The notes beneath the pieces were generated by a model, which was given only the letters and a program-made list of their open reading frames with translations, did not search any database and had not been told where the DNA came from. Shown here piece after piece: positions 1 to 7,651 of a stretch of 64,000 nucleotides of DNA. The translations under genes were made by a program, and so were the position numbers. The DNA comes from Marinobacter flavimaris (GTDB taxonomy: Bacteria > Pseudomonadota > Gammaproteobacteria > Pseudomonadales > Oleiphilaceae). The stretch is taken from positions 124,001 to 188,000 of the forward strand of contig NZ_PSSW01000005.1 of assembly GCF_002933295.1 (NCBI RefSeq), written 5' to 3'. Position 1 is the stretch's first letter. Every line of letters begins with the position of its first letter.

Positions 1-812
1 CCGTGCGCCAGCGTTTCCCGGTCATCGAGACTACCGACGCCCAGAACGGCCGGCGAGCGCAGTCATTGATGTCGAGGACCGCGTTTGACCTGATTCTGTG
101 CGACTGGGAGATGCCAGAAATGTCCGGGCTGGAATTGTTGCAATGGATGCGCCAGCAGCCCCAGTACGAAAACGTGCCTTTTATCATGATCACCAGCCGG
201 GGCGACAAGGATCACGTGATCGAAGCGGTCAAAGGCGGCGTTTCCGAATACCTTGGTAAACCGTTCAGCCCCGAGGGGTTGAGCAAGAAAATCATCAAGG
301 TGATGGGCCGCAAACTGAAAGATGCCATGGACCGGAGCGGCAAATCCATGGCCAGCCCTGCCGATGCCTTCAAAGAGTCGGCCAACCTGCTGACCCGCAA
401 GCCCGAAGCCGCGGCGGAGGTTTCCGCCGAGTCACCGTCCTCTTCCCCCGGGCCCGAGCCTTTGGCACCGACAAGGCCGACCTCGGCCCGGGCGCCCATG
501 AGCCTGGCCTCGGTACGCTTCGCCGAGAGCACCCTGAAATCGGTGGTCAAGGATATCAATCTGACGGAGGTGCGGGTGATCGCGAAGCGGGACCAGGTAT
601 TCCCGGGGATTCTCGACCAGGCGGTAGTGGACATCGAGATCGCCGAGGGCCAGATGGCGAGGTTGAACGGCTACGTGCACCAGTTGCAGGCGGTGGACAA
701 ACGCCAGGACACGGACTTTGTCAGCGTTACCATTCGTTTTGTCGATGAAGACCCGAAAAAGCTGGAGGACCTGTCGAGGTTTGTCGCCCGCTTCCGCGCG
801 GGTATGCGCTAG
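1..812 (+). CDS. Response regulator with C-terminal PilZ-like domain (5' end missing)
   Basis: The frame is open from the left edge of the window, so the start and the first strand of the receiver domain lie outside it. What remains begins in a CheY-like receiver: the phospho-acceptor aspartate is in LILCDWEMPEMSG and the conserved lysine in YLGKPFSP. A Pro/Ala/Ser-rich linker (about residues 115-165 of the visible part) leads to about 100 residues with the strand pattern and the VSVTIRF ending of a PilZ-like barrel, but I do not see the arginine motif that binds c-di-GMP. It ends tail to tail against phoR with a 4-base overlap. The output is unknown. The receiver call is firm and the PilZ-like fold is an inference. 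Confidence 0.8.
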   Translation, partial: VRQRFPVIETTDAQNGRRAQSLMSRTAFDLILCDWEMPEMSGLELLQWMRQQPQYENVPFIMITSRGDKDHVIEAVKGGVSEYLGKPFSPEGLSKKIIKVMGRKLKDAMDRSGKSMASPADAFKESANLLTRKPEAAAEVSAESPSSSPGPEPLAPTRPTSARAPMSLASVRFAESTLKSVVKDINLTEVRVIAKRDQVFPGILDQAVVDIEIAEGQMARLNGYVHQLQAVDKRQDTDFVSVTIRFVDEDPKKLEDLSRFVARFRAGMR

Positions 813-2128
813 CTCTCTGCCCTCTCGGGGATCCGCTCGACCAGTCGCTCCCGCGGGAAATGACAGATAAATTCACTGCCCTCGCCAATCCGGCTGCGAA
901 TCTCCAGATTGCCATCGTGGTTGAGCAACACGTGTTTGACGATTGCCAGGCCAAGGCCGGTGCCGCCGGTGTCCTTGTGGCGGCTGGGATCGGCCCGATA
1001 GAAGCGTTCTGTCAGACGGGGGATATGGACCGGGTCGATACCGATGCCGGTATCCCTGACTGACAGGTGTGCGCCTTCCCGGTTGGTGGACCAGGACACG
1101 ATAATCTGGCCATTTGCAGGGGTGTACTTCACCGCATTGAATATCAGGTTCGAGAAAGCGCTGCGCAGCTGGCTTTCATCGCCTTTCAGCAGGCGGTGGT
1201 CGCCGATATGCACGGTAATCTCGTGCTGTTTTTCGCCACTGAGCGCCCGGGCGTCATGACAGATCTGGGTCAGCAACTGGTCGACGTCCGTGAGGGTGTC
1301 GTTGACCGTTTGCTCCCCGGTTTCAATACGTGAGAGCAGGATCAGATCGGTGATCAGGGCTTCCATCCGGGATGACTGGGCAGCCATGGTGTTAATGGCC
1401 CGGCGCCACTTAGGCGGCAGGTCGGCAGCATTGTCCACCAGGGTTTCGAGGTAGCCGCTGATGACCGTGAGGGGCGTGCGCATCTCGTGGGACACATTGC
1501 CGACAAAGTCCCGGCGCATCTGTTCGAGCTGGTACAGCCGTGTTACGTCCTTGGCGACAATCAGGCGGTCGTCGTCACCAAACAGGCTGATCTGGATCTG
1601 AAGGTGAATGTGAGGTCTGGCCGGCGAATGTATCTCCAGGGGCTCGCGGTAATCCCGTGAATCGAAATAGGTCTTGAAGGCCGGCGTGCGGATCAGGTTA
1701 TGGATGTACTGGCCCTGATCGGTGTTGCGCCGGAAACCCAGCAGATACTCGGCGGAGCCGTTCCACCATTCCATGGCGCCGCGGGAATCGGTCATGATCA
1801 CGCCATCGCGCATGGCGTTGGTGGATTCCTGCACCCGATTGATCTGGGCCCTCAACCGGTCCTGGGTTCTCAGGTGGGTCTGATGCAGTTTGTGAAGGTT
1901 GTCGAAAATATCGCCCCACAGGCCGATGCTCTGCGGGGCTTCGTCGGTGGCGCTGGGGTTGGACAGCCACTGGTAGAGACGCCTGGCCTGAAGCAGCGTC
2001 CACCAGAGATAGACGATCAGCCCGAGGGTAAGGCCGTAAACGGGCTCACCGAAATAGAGGCCAACCAGGGTGGAGCCAATCAGGCCACCGATAATGTAGC
2101 GCAGGTATCGTGACCAGTTGTGCTGCAT
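809..2128 (-). CDS. phoR: Phosphate regulon sensor histidine kinase PhoR
   Basis: PhoR senses phosphate sufficiency through the Pst/PhoU complex and phosphorylates or dephosphorylates PhoB. Two membrane segments lie near residues 10-48, followed by a PAS-like domain (about 100-200), the dimerisation domain with the phosphorylated histidine in VGNVSHEMRTPL (about residue 214), and a HATPase domain with NLIFNAVKYTP, DTGIGID and GGTGLGLAIVKH. Length (439 residues) suits the family. The ATG at 2128 is chosen over a TTG one codon earlier; AAGG lies about 9 bases upstream. It follows phoB on the same strand after about 50 bases, so the two are probably one operon. Confidence 0.95.
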   Translation of the reverse strand: MQHNWSRYLRYIIGGLIGSTLVGLYFGEPVYGLTLGLIVYLWWTLLQARRLYQWLSNPSATDEAPQSIGLWGDIFDNLHKLHQTHLRTQDRLRAQINRVQESTNAMRDGVIMTDSRGAMEWWNGSAEYLLGFRRNTDQGQYIHNLIRTPAFKTYFDSRDYREPLEIHSPARPHIHLQIQISLFGDDDRLIVAKDVTRLYQLEQMRRDFVGNVSHEMRTPLTVISGYLETLVDNAADLPPKWRRAINTMAAQSSRMEALITDLILLSRIETGEQTVNDTLTDVDQLLTQICHDARALSGEKQHEITVHIGDHRLLKGDESQLRSAFSNLIFNAVKYTPANGQIIVSWSTNREGAHLSVRDTGIGIDPVHIPRLTERFYRADPSRHKDTGGTGLGLAIVKHVLLNHDGNLEIRSRIGEGSEFICHFPRERLVERIPERAES

Positions 2129-2181
2129 CAAAAACTGCCTTGTGTCCGTTCCGGGGCTGATGCTCAGCTGGCCGGAGTTAC

Positions 2182-2874
2182 TTACGCGGCTCTGGTCGAG
2201 AAGCGGTAACCGGTTCCGCGTACGGTCTGGATCAGGTGGTCGTACTGGTCGCCAAGCGCCTTGCGGAGCCTGCGGATATGCACATCCACGGTCCGCTCCT
2301 CAACATAGACATTGCCACCCCAGACCTGGTCCAAGAGTTGGGAGCGAGTATATACCCGTTCCTGGTGCGTCATGAAGAACTGAAGCAGTCGGTATTCTGT
2401 CGGGCCCATGGTAAGGGCGCCATTCTGGGTGGTGACCCGATGCCCGACCGGATCCAGCGTCAGGCCTTCCACTTCAATCGGGCTGTCTACGCCCGGCGGC
2501 GTCGCACGCCGAAGCACGGCTTTCAGGCGGGCGACCAGTTCCCGGGGGCTGAACGGTTTGGTGATGTAATCATCGGCACCAACTTCCAGGCCCTGGATCT
2601 TGTTGTCTTCCTCGACCTTGGCGGTGAGCATGATGATGGGAATGTCGGCGGTCGCTTCTTCTTTCTTGAGGCGGCGTGCCAGTTCCACGCCGCTGGTGCC
2701 GGGCAGCATCCAGTCGAGGAGTACGAGATCCGGGTGTTTGTCGACAATCAGGGCATGGGCTTCCCGGGCGTCCGCTGCCTCCAGATAGTCATAATCCGCC
2801 ATTTCGAGGGCCACCGCGATCATCTCGCGGATCGGGGCCTCATCATCGACGATCAGGACAGTTTTTCCAGTCAT
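2182..2874 (-). CDS. phoB: Phosphate regulon response regulator PhoB
   Basis: PhoB activates the Pho regulon when phosphorylated by PhoR. The receiver domain holds the acidic pair at residues 10-11 (VLIVDDEAP), the phospho-acceptor Asp54 in [13 protein letters not shown] and the lysine in [11 protein letters not shown]. The C-terminal winged-helix domain (about 130-228) ends in [12 protein letters not shown] and VRGTGYRF, typical of the OmpR/PhoB class. Its 230 residues match PhoB length. A Pho box sits 58-75 bases upstream of the start, so autoregulation is expected. The order phoB-phoR next to ubiA matches my recollection of Pseudomonas. Confidence 0.96.
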   Translation of the reverse strand: MTGKTVLIVDDEAPIREMIAVALEMADYDYLEAADAREAHALIVDKHPDLVLLDWMLPGTSGVELARRLKKEEATADIPIIMLTAKVEEDNKIQGLEVGADDYITKPFSPRELVARLKAVLRRATPPGVDSPIEVEGLTLDPVGHRVTTQNGALTMGPTEYRLLQFFMTHQERVYTRSQLLDQVWGGNVYVEERTVDVHIRRLRKALGDQYDHLIQTVRGTGYRFSTRAA

Positions 2875-2931
2875 GAGCTTTTAACCTGTGTCAGACCTTG
2901 ATTTGTTGCTGCCTCATTACAACGCTCAAGT

Positions 2932-2949
2932 GTTACAAGTATATGACAG
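2932..2949 (-). promoter_or_regulatory. Pho box upstream of phoB
   Basis: Read on the minus strand this is CTGTCAT-ATAC-TTGTAAC: two 7-base half sites separated by 4 bases. The first half matches the PhoB consensus CTGTCAT exactly; the second matches at 4 of 7 positions. It lies in the 77-base gap between ubiA and phoB and points towards phoB. Confidence 0.7.
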
Positions 2950-2951
2950 GT

Positions 2952-3839
2952 TCAGCTGACCATGAGATCAATTACAAGGCCGGCAAAAACGGCAAAGCCG
3001 GCCCAGTTGTTGTTCAGAAACGCCTTGAAGCAGCCGTCCCGTTCACGTTCCCGCGCCAGGTACTGGTGGTAAATGAACAGGCAGGCCATGGCCACGACGC
3101 CCAGATAGTAGAAGGTGCCCAGCTCGGCACGATGGCCCACCATGATCAGGATCAGTACAACCATGGCCTGCAGCATGCCAATGATCGCCTTGTCGGCTTC
3201 TCCGAACAGGATGGCCGTGGACTTGATGCCCACTTTCAGATCGTCATCCCGATCCACCATGGCATACAGGGTGTCGTAGGCAACGGTCCATAGCACGTTG
3301 GCGGTGAACAGCAGCCAGGTGAGCTGACTCAGTTCGCCGGCCTCCGCCGCCCAGGCCATGGGGATGGCCCAGGAAAAGGCCGCGCCCAGAAACAGCTGAG
3401 GCAAATGGGTGTAACGCTTCATGAACGGGTAAATGAATGCCAGCAGGGCACCGCCGAACGACAGATACAGGGTCAGCGGGTTGGTGAACAGAACCACCAT
3501 CAGGAAGGAAACCAGGCACAGTCCCGCGAACAGCGCCACCGCTTCCCAGGGTTTTACCCGGCCCGCGGTCAGTGGCCGGTCCTTGGTGCGTTTGACATGC
3601 TTGTCCCAGTCCCGGTCAGCGAAATCGTTGATGGCGCAGCCAGCCGCGCGCATGAAGAAGACGCCCAGGGTGAAAATGATGACATTAGCCAATGCGGGGC
3701 TGCCGTCTCCGGCCAGCCACAGGGCCCAGTAGGTCGGCCACAGCAGGAGCAGGGTTCCGATCGGGCGGTCGATTCTGAGCAGGCTGGCGTAGTCGGCCAA
3801 CCGGCGCTGGATAGGTTCTGGCACAGCGTCAGGCAGCAT
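2952..3839 (-). CDS. ubiA: 4-hydroxybenzoate polyprenyltransferase UbiA
   Basis: UbiA attaches the polyprenyl tail to 4-hydroxybenzoate, the membrane-bound second step of ubiquinone synthesis. The protein (295 residues) is almost entirely hydrophobic segments. It carries both Asp-rich prenyl-diphosphate motifs: [16 protein letters not shown] (about residue 70) and [20 protein letters not shown] (about 190). It lies 69 bases downstream of ubiC on the same strand, and UbiC makes its substrate, so an ubiC-ubiA operon is likely. Confidence 0.95.
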   Translation of the reverse strand: MLPDAVPEPIQRRLADYASLLRIDRPIGTLLLLWPTYWALWLAGDGSPALANVIIFTLGVFFMRAAGCAINDFADRDWDKHVKRTKDRPLTAGRVKPWEAVALFAGLCLVSFLMVVLFTNPLTLYLSFGGALLAFIYPFMKRYTHLPQLFLGAAFSWAIPMAWAAEAGELSQLTWLLFTANVLWTVAYDTLYAMVDRDDDLKVGIKSTAILFGEADKAIIGMLQAMVVLILIMVGHRAELGTFYYLGVVAMACLFIYHQYLARERERDGCFKAFLNNNWAGFAVFAGLVIDLMVS

Positions 3840-3908
3840 GGCGCGCGTCCGTCTGGTGTTCTTCGAATTGAATGAGTGCTGGGATTATAGCCAGTCGCGG
3901 GAGGCCGG

Positions 3909-4472
3909 TTAAAGCGTGTTCCGCTGAAACAGCGCCGGTAGCAGGTATTCACCAACCAGCAGGGAGCTGTTGTGGCCACTGAACAGGGAGCGCCTTGCCA
4001 GTTCCGGCTGTCCCGGGATTACCGGTCTGCAGAGGCCGGTTTCCAGAGGGCCCCGTTGCCAGTGGGGGCTGGTGAACAGGTAGGCGCCCAAAGGTCGATT
4101 GCCCAGGTGAAGCAGCCGGCGCCCCTCGCCCTCCAGACACTTCAGGGGAATGACCGTCCTGGCCAATACCCAGGGCTGGTTGTCGCCGCACAGGCTGACT
4201 TCCCGTATCCAGGCGTGTTGACGGTGGGGAATGCGCAGGCGCCGGGCCTCTTCCTGTGTCGGCGTTGCAAAGCCCTCCCGGCGGACCTCAACGTGAAAGG
4301 AACGGCTGCACTGTTTCTGCAGGGCTCGTGTAAACGAACCCTCTACCTGCAACCAATAGCGGGCAGGCCCGTGAACCGCCGGGTTCAGGAGGCCGGCGGC
4401 CGTCAGCGATTGGTACCAGTCCGTCGGGGGTATGGTCAGGTGACTGTCGATGTCAGAGACCCTTGACTGCAT
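3909..4472 (-). CDS. ubiC: Chorismate lyase UbiC
   Basis: UbiC converts chorismate to 4-hydroxybenzoate and pyruvate, the first committed step of ubiquinone synthesis. Recognition rests on length (about 187 residues), on segments such as WIREVSLCG followed by WVLARTVIP and LEGEGRRLLHLGNRPLGAYLF, typical of the family, and on its place before ubiA. The start is uncertain: ATG codons at 4487 and 4472 both lack a clear ribosome site. Either one overlaps the end of hpt (stop at 4453), which suggests coupled translation. Confidence 0.88.
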   Translation of the reverse strand: MQSRVSDIDSHLTIPPTDWYQSLTAAGLLNPAVHGPARYWLQVEGSFTRALQKQCSRSFHVEVRREGFATPTQEEARRLRIPHRQHAWIREVSLCGDNQPWVLARTVIPLKCLEGEGRRLLHLGNRPLGAYLFTSPHWQRGPLETGLCRPVIPGQPELARRSLFSGHNSSLLVGEYLLPALFQRNTL

Positions 4473-5010
4473 AGATGCCCGGGGCATTGCGCCAGTAGCC
4501 CTTGTAGTCCATGCCGTAACCGAACAGGAAGCGGTCTTCCACTTCCAGGCCGGTGAAATCGGCCTTCAGATCCGGACGGGCTTTCCGGTCATGTTGCTTG
4601 TCGACCAGAACGGCCGTCAGTACCTCACTGGCACCGTGAGCGCGGCAGTAGTCGGCGATGGCGCACAGGGTCGTCCCCTCATCCAGAATGTCATCGATAA
4701 TCAGGATGGTACGGCCGTGCATATCGGCTTCGGGTTGCAGTTTCCACTCGAGAATGCCGCCGGTAGTTTCCTGACGGTAGCGGGTGGCATGCAGGTATTC
4801 GGCCTGGACCGGAAACCGGAGCCGGGGTAGCAGTTGTCCGGTCAGGATCAGCCCGCCGTTCATCACGCAGAACAGCAGAGGGTTACTGTCTTTCAGGCGG
4901 GCGGTAATATCGTCGGCCAGGTTGCCGATTGCAGTCTGTACCTGCTGTTCATCCACCAGACAGTCGGCTTCGGCCATAACCTGGTTCATTTCGGCGACGG
5001 TATCGGTCAT
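4453..5010 (-). CDS. hpt: Hypoxanthine (guanine) phosphoribosyltransferase
   Basis: This purine-salvage enzyme transfers ribose-5-phosphate from PRPP to hypoxanthine or guanine. The PRPP-binding loop is IIDDILDEGTTL (about residues 100-112), preceded by LLFCVMNGGLILTGQLLPRL and followed by VLVDKQHDRKA and the C-terminal FLFGYGMDYKGYWRN, which helps bind the purine ring. Length (185) is normal. It heads a probable hpt-ubiC-ubiA run on the minus strand and is divergent from rubA. Confidence 0.93.
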   Translation of the reverse strand: MTDTVAEMNQVMAEADCLVDEQQVQTAIGNLADDITARLKDSNPLLFCVMNGGLILTGQLLPRLRFPVQAEYLHATRYRQETTGGILEWKLQPEADMHGRTILIIDDILDEGTTLCAIADYCRAHGASEVLTAVLVDKQHDRKARPDLKADFTGLEVEDRFLFGYGMDYKGYWRNAPGIYAVKGL

Positions 5011-5216
5011 ATCGGTCGGTCCTGTCGTAAAACGGGCGATTATACCGGACAGGGCCTGCAGAAGGGAGGGGCCACCCCGGTTGTCAGATCTGTATTTGTG
5101 GCTATTGGCAGAAATCCCCTGACCGGACCGTCGGCATTGGCATTGGTCAATACCGGGGCGATGGGTATGATGGCCTGAATCGACAGTTGTTCGTATCTGT
5201 TAACTGAATAAAACAC

Positions 5217-5246
5217 TTGCGTGCAATATTGTCTGACAATTATTAT
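5217..5246 (+). promoter_or_regulatory. Predicted sigma-70 promoter of rubA with internal palindrome
   Basis: TTGCGT (5217-5222) and TATTAT (5241-5246) are separated by 18 bases and lie about 30 bases before the rubA start. The spacer holds the perfect 13-base palindrome ATTGTCTGACAAT (5228-5240), well placed for an operator. The form TTGTC-N-GACAA resembles sites of the GntR/FadR class. No candidate regulator gene lies next to it, so the protein that binds is unknown. Confidence 0.5.
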
Positions 5247-5274
5247 TGCGTCCGTCTGATGTTGGGAGAACGAT

Positions 5275-5442
5275 ATGAAGAAGTGGCAGTGTGTGGTGTG
5301 TGGTTTGATTTACGATGAAGCCGAAGGCTGGCCCGAGGACGGCATTGAGCCGGGCACCAAGTGGGAAGACGTACCGGAAGACTGGGTATGCCCGGATTGC
5401 GGTGTCGGCAAGGAAGATTTTGAAATGATCGAGATCGGTTGA
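5275..5442 (+). CDS. rubA: Rubredoxin, AlkG2/RubA type
   Basis: This 55-residue electron carrier takes electrons from rubredoxin reductase and passes them, among other acceptors, to membrane alkane hydroxylases. The protein starts [10 protein letters not shown] and ends EMIEIG. Its single iron is held by Cys6/Cys9 (CVVC) and Cys39/Cys42 (CPDC). The stretch [11 protein letters not shown] has no arginine inserted after the second motif, as in the AlkG2 group that works with AlkB. GGGAG lies 9 bases before the ATG. rubB follows 58 bases later, so the pair forms a complete electron transfer chain. No alkane hydroxylase gene lies in the window. Confidence 0.95.
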   Translation: MKKWQCVVCGLIYDEAEGWPEDGIEPGTKWEDVPEDWVCPDCGVGKEDFEMIEIG

Positions 5443-5500
5443 TAGTACCCGGCACGGCCGGTAAAAGCCGCCCAGGTGAGTTAAATACAGGAACACGGTT

Positions 5501-6655
5501 ATGACTGAACAGGCCCCCATCATTATTGTCGGTACCGGTTTGTCCGGTTATTCCCTGGCGCGGGAAATCCGGAAGCAGGACAAGGAGACCCCGGTTCTGA
5601 TGGTTACCGCCGACGATGGCGTGAGCTACTCCAAGCCCATGTTGTCCACCGGCTTTACCAAGGGCAAGGACGCCGATGGCCTGGCCCAGGGCGGTACCGA
5701 CGCCATGGCGGATCAGCTGAATGTCCGGATTCGCACATTTGCCACGGTCACCGGCATTGATAGCGAGGCCCACGAACTGATTCTCGGTGATGAACGACTT
5801 GCCTACAGCAAGCTGGTTCTGGCCTGGGGCGCCGATGTGATCCGGCTTGGCCTGGACGGTGATGGTCAGGAGCATGTGTTCTCGATCAATGACCTGATGG
5901 ATTACCGCGCCTTCCGGCAAGCGCTGGGCGAGGGCAAGCGGGTGGCGATCATGGGGGCGGGTCTGATTGGTTGTGAGTTTGCCAACGACCTGCGCAACGG
6001 CGGTTATGAAGTTGATGTGATTGCCCCTTCCGAGGAGGTGATGCCCGGACTGCTGCCGGAGGCGGCCGCCCATGCTGTCCAGCAGGAGCTGGAGAACCTG
6101 GGGGTCGGGTTTCACCTCGGAACCGTGGTTGATCGGATCGACCGCAGGGGTGACGGGGTCAGTCTGACCCTGGCCAATGGCGAGACTCTGGACGCTGATC
6201 TGGTACTGTCCGCTGTGGGCCTGCGCCCGAGGACCGATCTGGCCCGGGCTGCCGGGCTGGAGACGGCCAGGGGCATCGTAGTGAATCGCGCGCTCGAGAC
6301 TTCCGCGCCGGATGTCTACGCACTCGGTGATTGCGCCGAAGTCGACGGCCACGTGCTGCTTTATGTCCTGCCGCTGATGGCCTGTTCCCGGGCGCTTGCA
6401 AAAACCTTGCTCGGTGAGCGCACCGAAGTCAGCTATGGCACCATGCCGGTGATGATCAAGACCCCCTGCTGCCCGACCGCCGTCTGTCCACCACCGTCGG
6501 AAGCCAAGGGCAACTGGGAAGTTGAGCAGGATGGCACCAGCGTCAAGGCGCTATTCAAGAGCGCCGGGGGCGATGTACTGGGGTTTGCGGTGACCGGCAG
6601 CTATGCCATGGAGAAACAGGCCCTGTCCAAGGAAGTGCCTCCGATACACGGCTGA
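5501..6655 (+). CDS. rubB: Rubredoxin-NAD(+) reductase
   Basis: This FAD flavoprotein moves electrons from NAD(P)H to rubredoxin. The N-terminal FAD-binding fold is IIIVGTGLSGYSLARE (residues 6-21); a second Rossmann motif for NAD is VAIMGAGLIGCEFANDL (about 148-164); the late FAD motif is VYALGDCAEVDG (about 270-281). Length (384) matches RubB/AlkT. It follows rubA with a short gap and a hairpin terminator lies just after it. The rubA-rubB pair near phoB/ubiA agrees with the Pseudomonas layout. Confidence 0.93.
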   Translation: MTEQAPIIIVGTGLSGYSLAREIRKQDKETPVLMVTADDGVSYSKPMLSTGFTKGKDADGLAQGGTDAMADQLNVRIRTFATVTGIDSEAHELILGDERLAYSKLVLAWGADVIRLGLDGDGQEHVFSINDLMDYRAFRQALGEGKRVAIMGAGLIGCEFANDLRNGGYEVDVIAPSEEVMPGLLPEAAAHAVQQELENLGVGFHLGTVVDRIDRRGDGVSLTLANGETLDADLVLSAVGLRPRTDLARAAGLETARGIVVNRALETSAPDVYALGDCAEVDGHVLLYVLPLMACSRALAKTLLGERTEVSYGTMPVMIKTPCCPTAVCPPPSEAKGNWEVEQDGTSVKALFKSAGGDVLGFAVTGSYAMEKQALSKEVPPIHG

Positions 6656-6673
6656 TTAGCCGGACTCCAATCC

Positions 6674-6700
6674 GCAGCCCCGATACCACGGGGCTGCTTT
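6674..6700 (+). terminator. Rho-independent terminator after rubB
   Basis: The stem GCAGCCCCG / CGGGGCTGC (9 pairs, loop ATACCA) is followed by TTTCT. It sits 18 bases after the rubB stop and separates rubAB from tesB. Confidence 0.65.
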
Positions 6701-6789
6701 CTCTTGGCCGGCGACGGCTTTTCATTGCGAAATTTCGCCGCTTGCGGTAGAAAACTCCTTCGTGTGCTAACGAAATCACAGGAGCAGGC

Positions 6790-7647
6790 ATGCTTGAGGT
6801 AACCAAGAAACTGGTGGAGTTGCTGGATCTCTCGCCCATCGGTGACGACCATTTCCAGGGGGACAGCGAGGATCTGGGCTTTCCAAACGTGTTTGGCGGG
6901 CAGGTTCTTGGTCAGGCGCTGATGGCGGCCAGCCGAACTGTTGAAGGTCGCCTTTGCCACTCCCTTCATGCCTACTTTTTGCGCCCCGGTAATCAGGACA
7001 TGCCCATCGACTACGAGGTCCAGCGGGTCCGTGATGGTGGCAGTTTCTCGGTACGTCGGGTGATTGCCCGCCAGGACGGCAAGGAAATCCTGACCGGTTC
7101 CATGTCGTTCCAGGTAGCCGAGGAAGGATTCGAGCATCAGCTGATCATGCCGGATGCGCCGGACCCGGAAACACTTCGCTCGGAACAGGAATGGGGCGAA
7201 CTGCTGGCACCCCAGGTACCCGAGAAGATGCGCCCGATTCTGACCCGGGACCGCCCGATCGAGATCCGCCCGGTGAACCCGGTCAACCCCCTGAAGCCGG
7301 AGAAGCGGCCGCCCCACAAGCAGAGCTGGTTCCGGGCCCAGGGGCATCTGCCAGACGATCCCGTACTTCACCGTTGCCTGCTCACTTACGCATCGGATTT
7401 CCAGTTCCTCGGGACTTCCCTGAACCCGCACGGCCTGACATTCATGAGCAAGGGGCTGCAGGTGGCCAGCCTTGATCACTCGATCTGGTTCCACCGGGAT
7501 TTCCGCATGGACGAATGGCTGTTGTACGACAAGGATAGCCCCAGCGCTTCGGCCGGACGGGGATTCAATCGGGGTAATTTCTTCAATCAGGACGGTGTGC
7601 TGGTGGCATCCACTACCCAGGAAGCACTGATTCGTCAGAGGTCCTAG
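6790..7647 (+). CDS. tesB: Acyl-CoA thioesterase II
   Basis: TesB hydrolyses medium and long acyl-CoA to free fatty acid and CoA. The protein is a double hotdog fold of 285 residues, the same size as E. coli TesB (286). The first half has FGGQVLGQALMAASRTV and SLHAYFLRPG. The second half carries the catalytic set: the aspartate in YASDFQFLGTSL, the Ser/Thr in SLDHSIWFHRDFR and the glutamine in STTQEALIR. An AGGAG site lies just before the ATG. It fits the lipid and hydrocarbon theme of rubAB and lao. Confidence 0.95.
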   Translation: MLEVTKKLVELLDLSPIGDDHFQGDSEDLGFPNVFGGQVLGQALMAASRTVEGRLCHSLHAYFLRPGNQDMPIDYEVQRVRDGGSFSVRRVIARQDGKEILTGSMSFQVAEEGFEHQLIMPDAPDPETLRSEQEWGELLAPQVPEKMRPILTRDRPIEIRPVNPVNPLKPEKRPPHKQSWFRAQGHLPDDPVLHRCLLTYASDFQFLGTSLNPHGLTFMSKGLQVASLDHSIWFHRDFRMDEWLLYDKDSPSASAGRGFNRGNFFNQDGVLVASTTQEALIRQRS

Positions 7648-7651
7648 CCGG

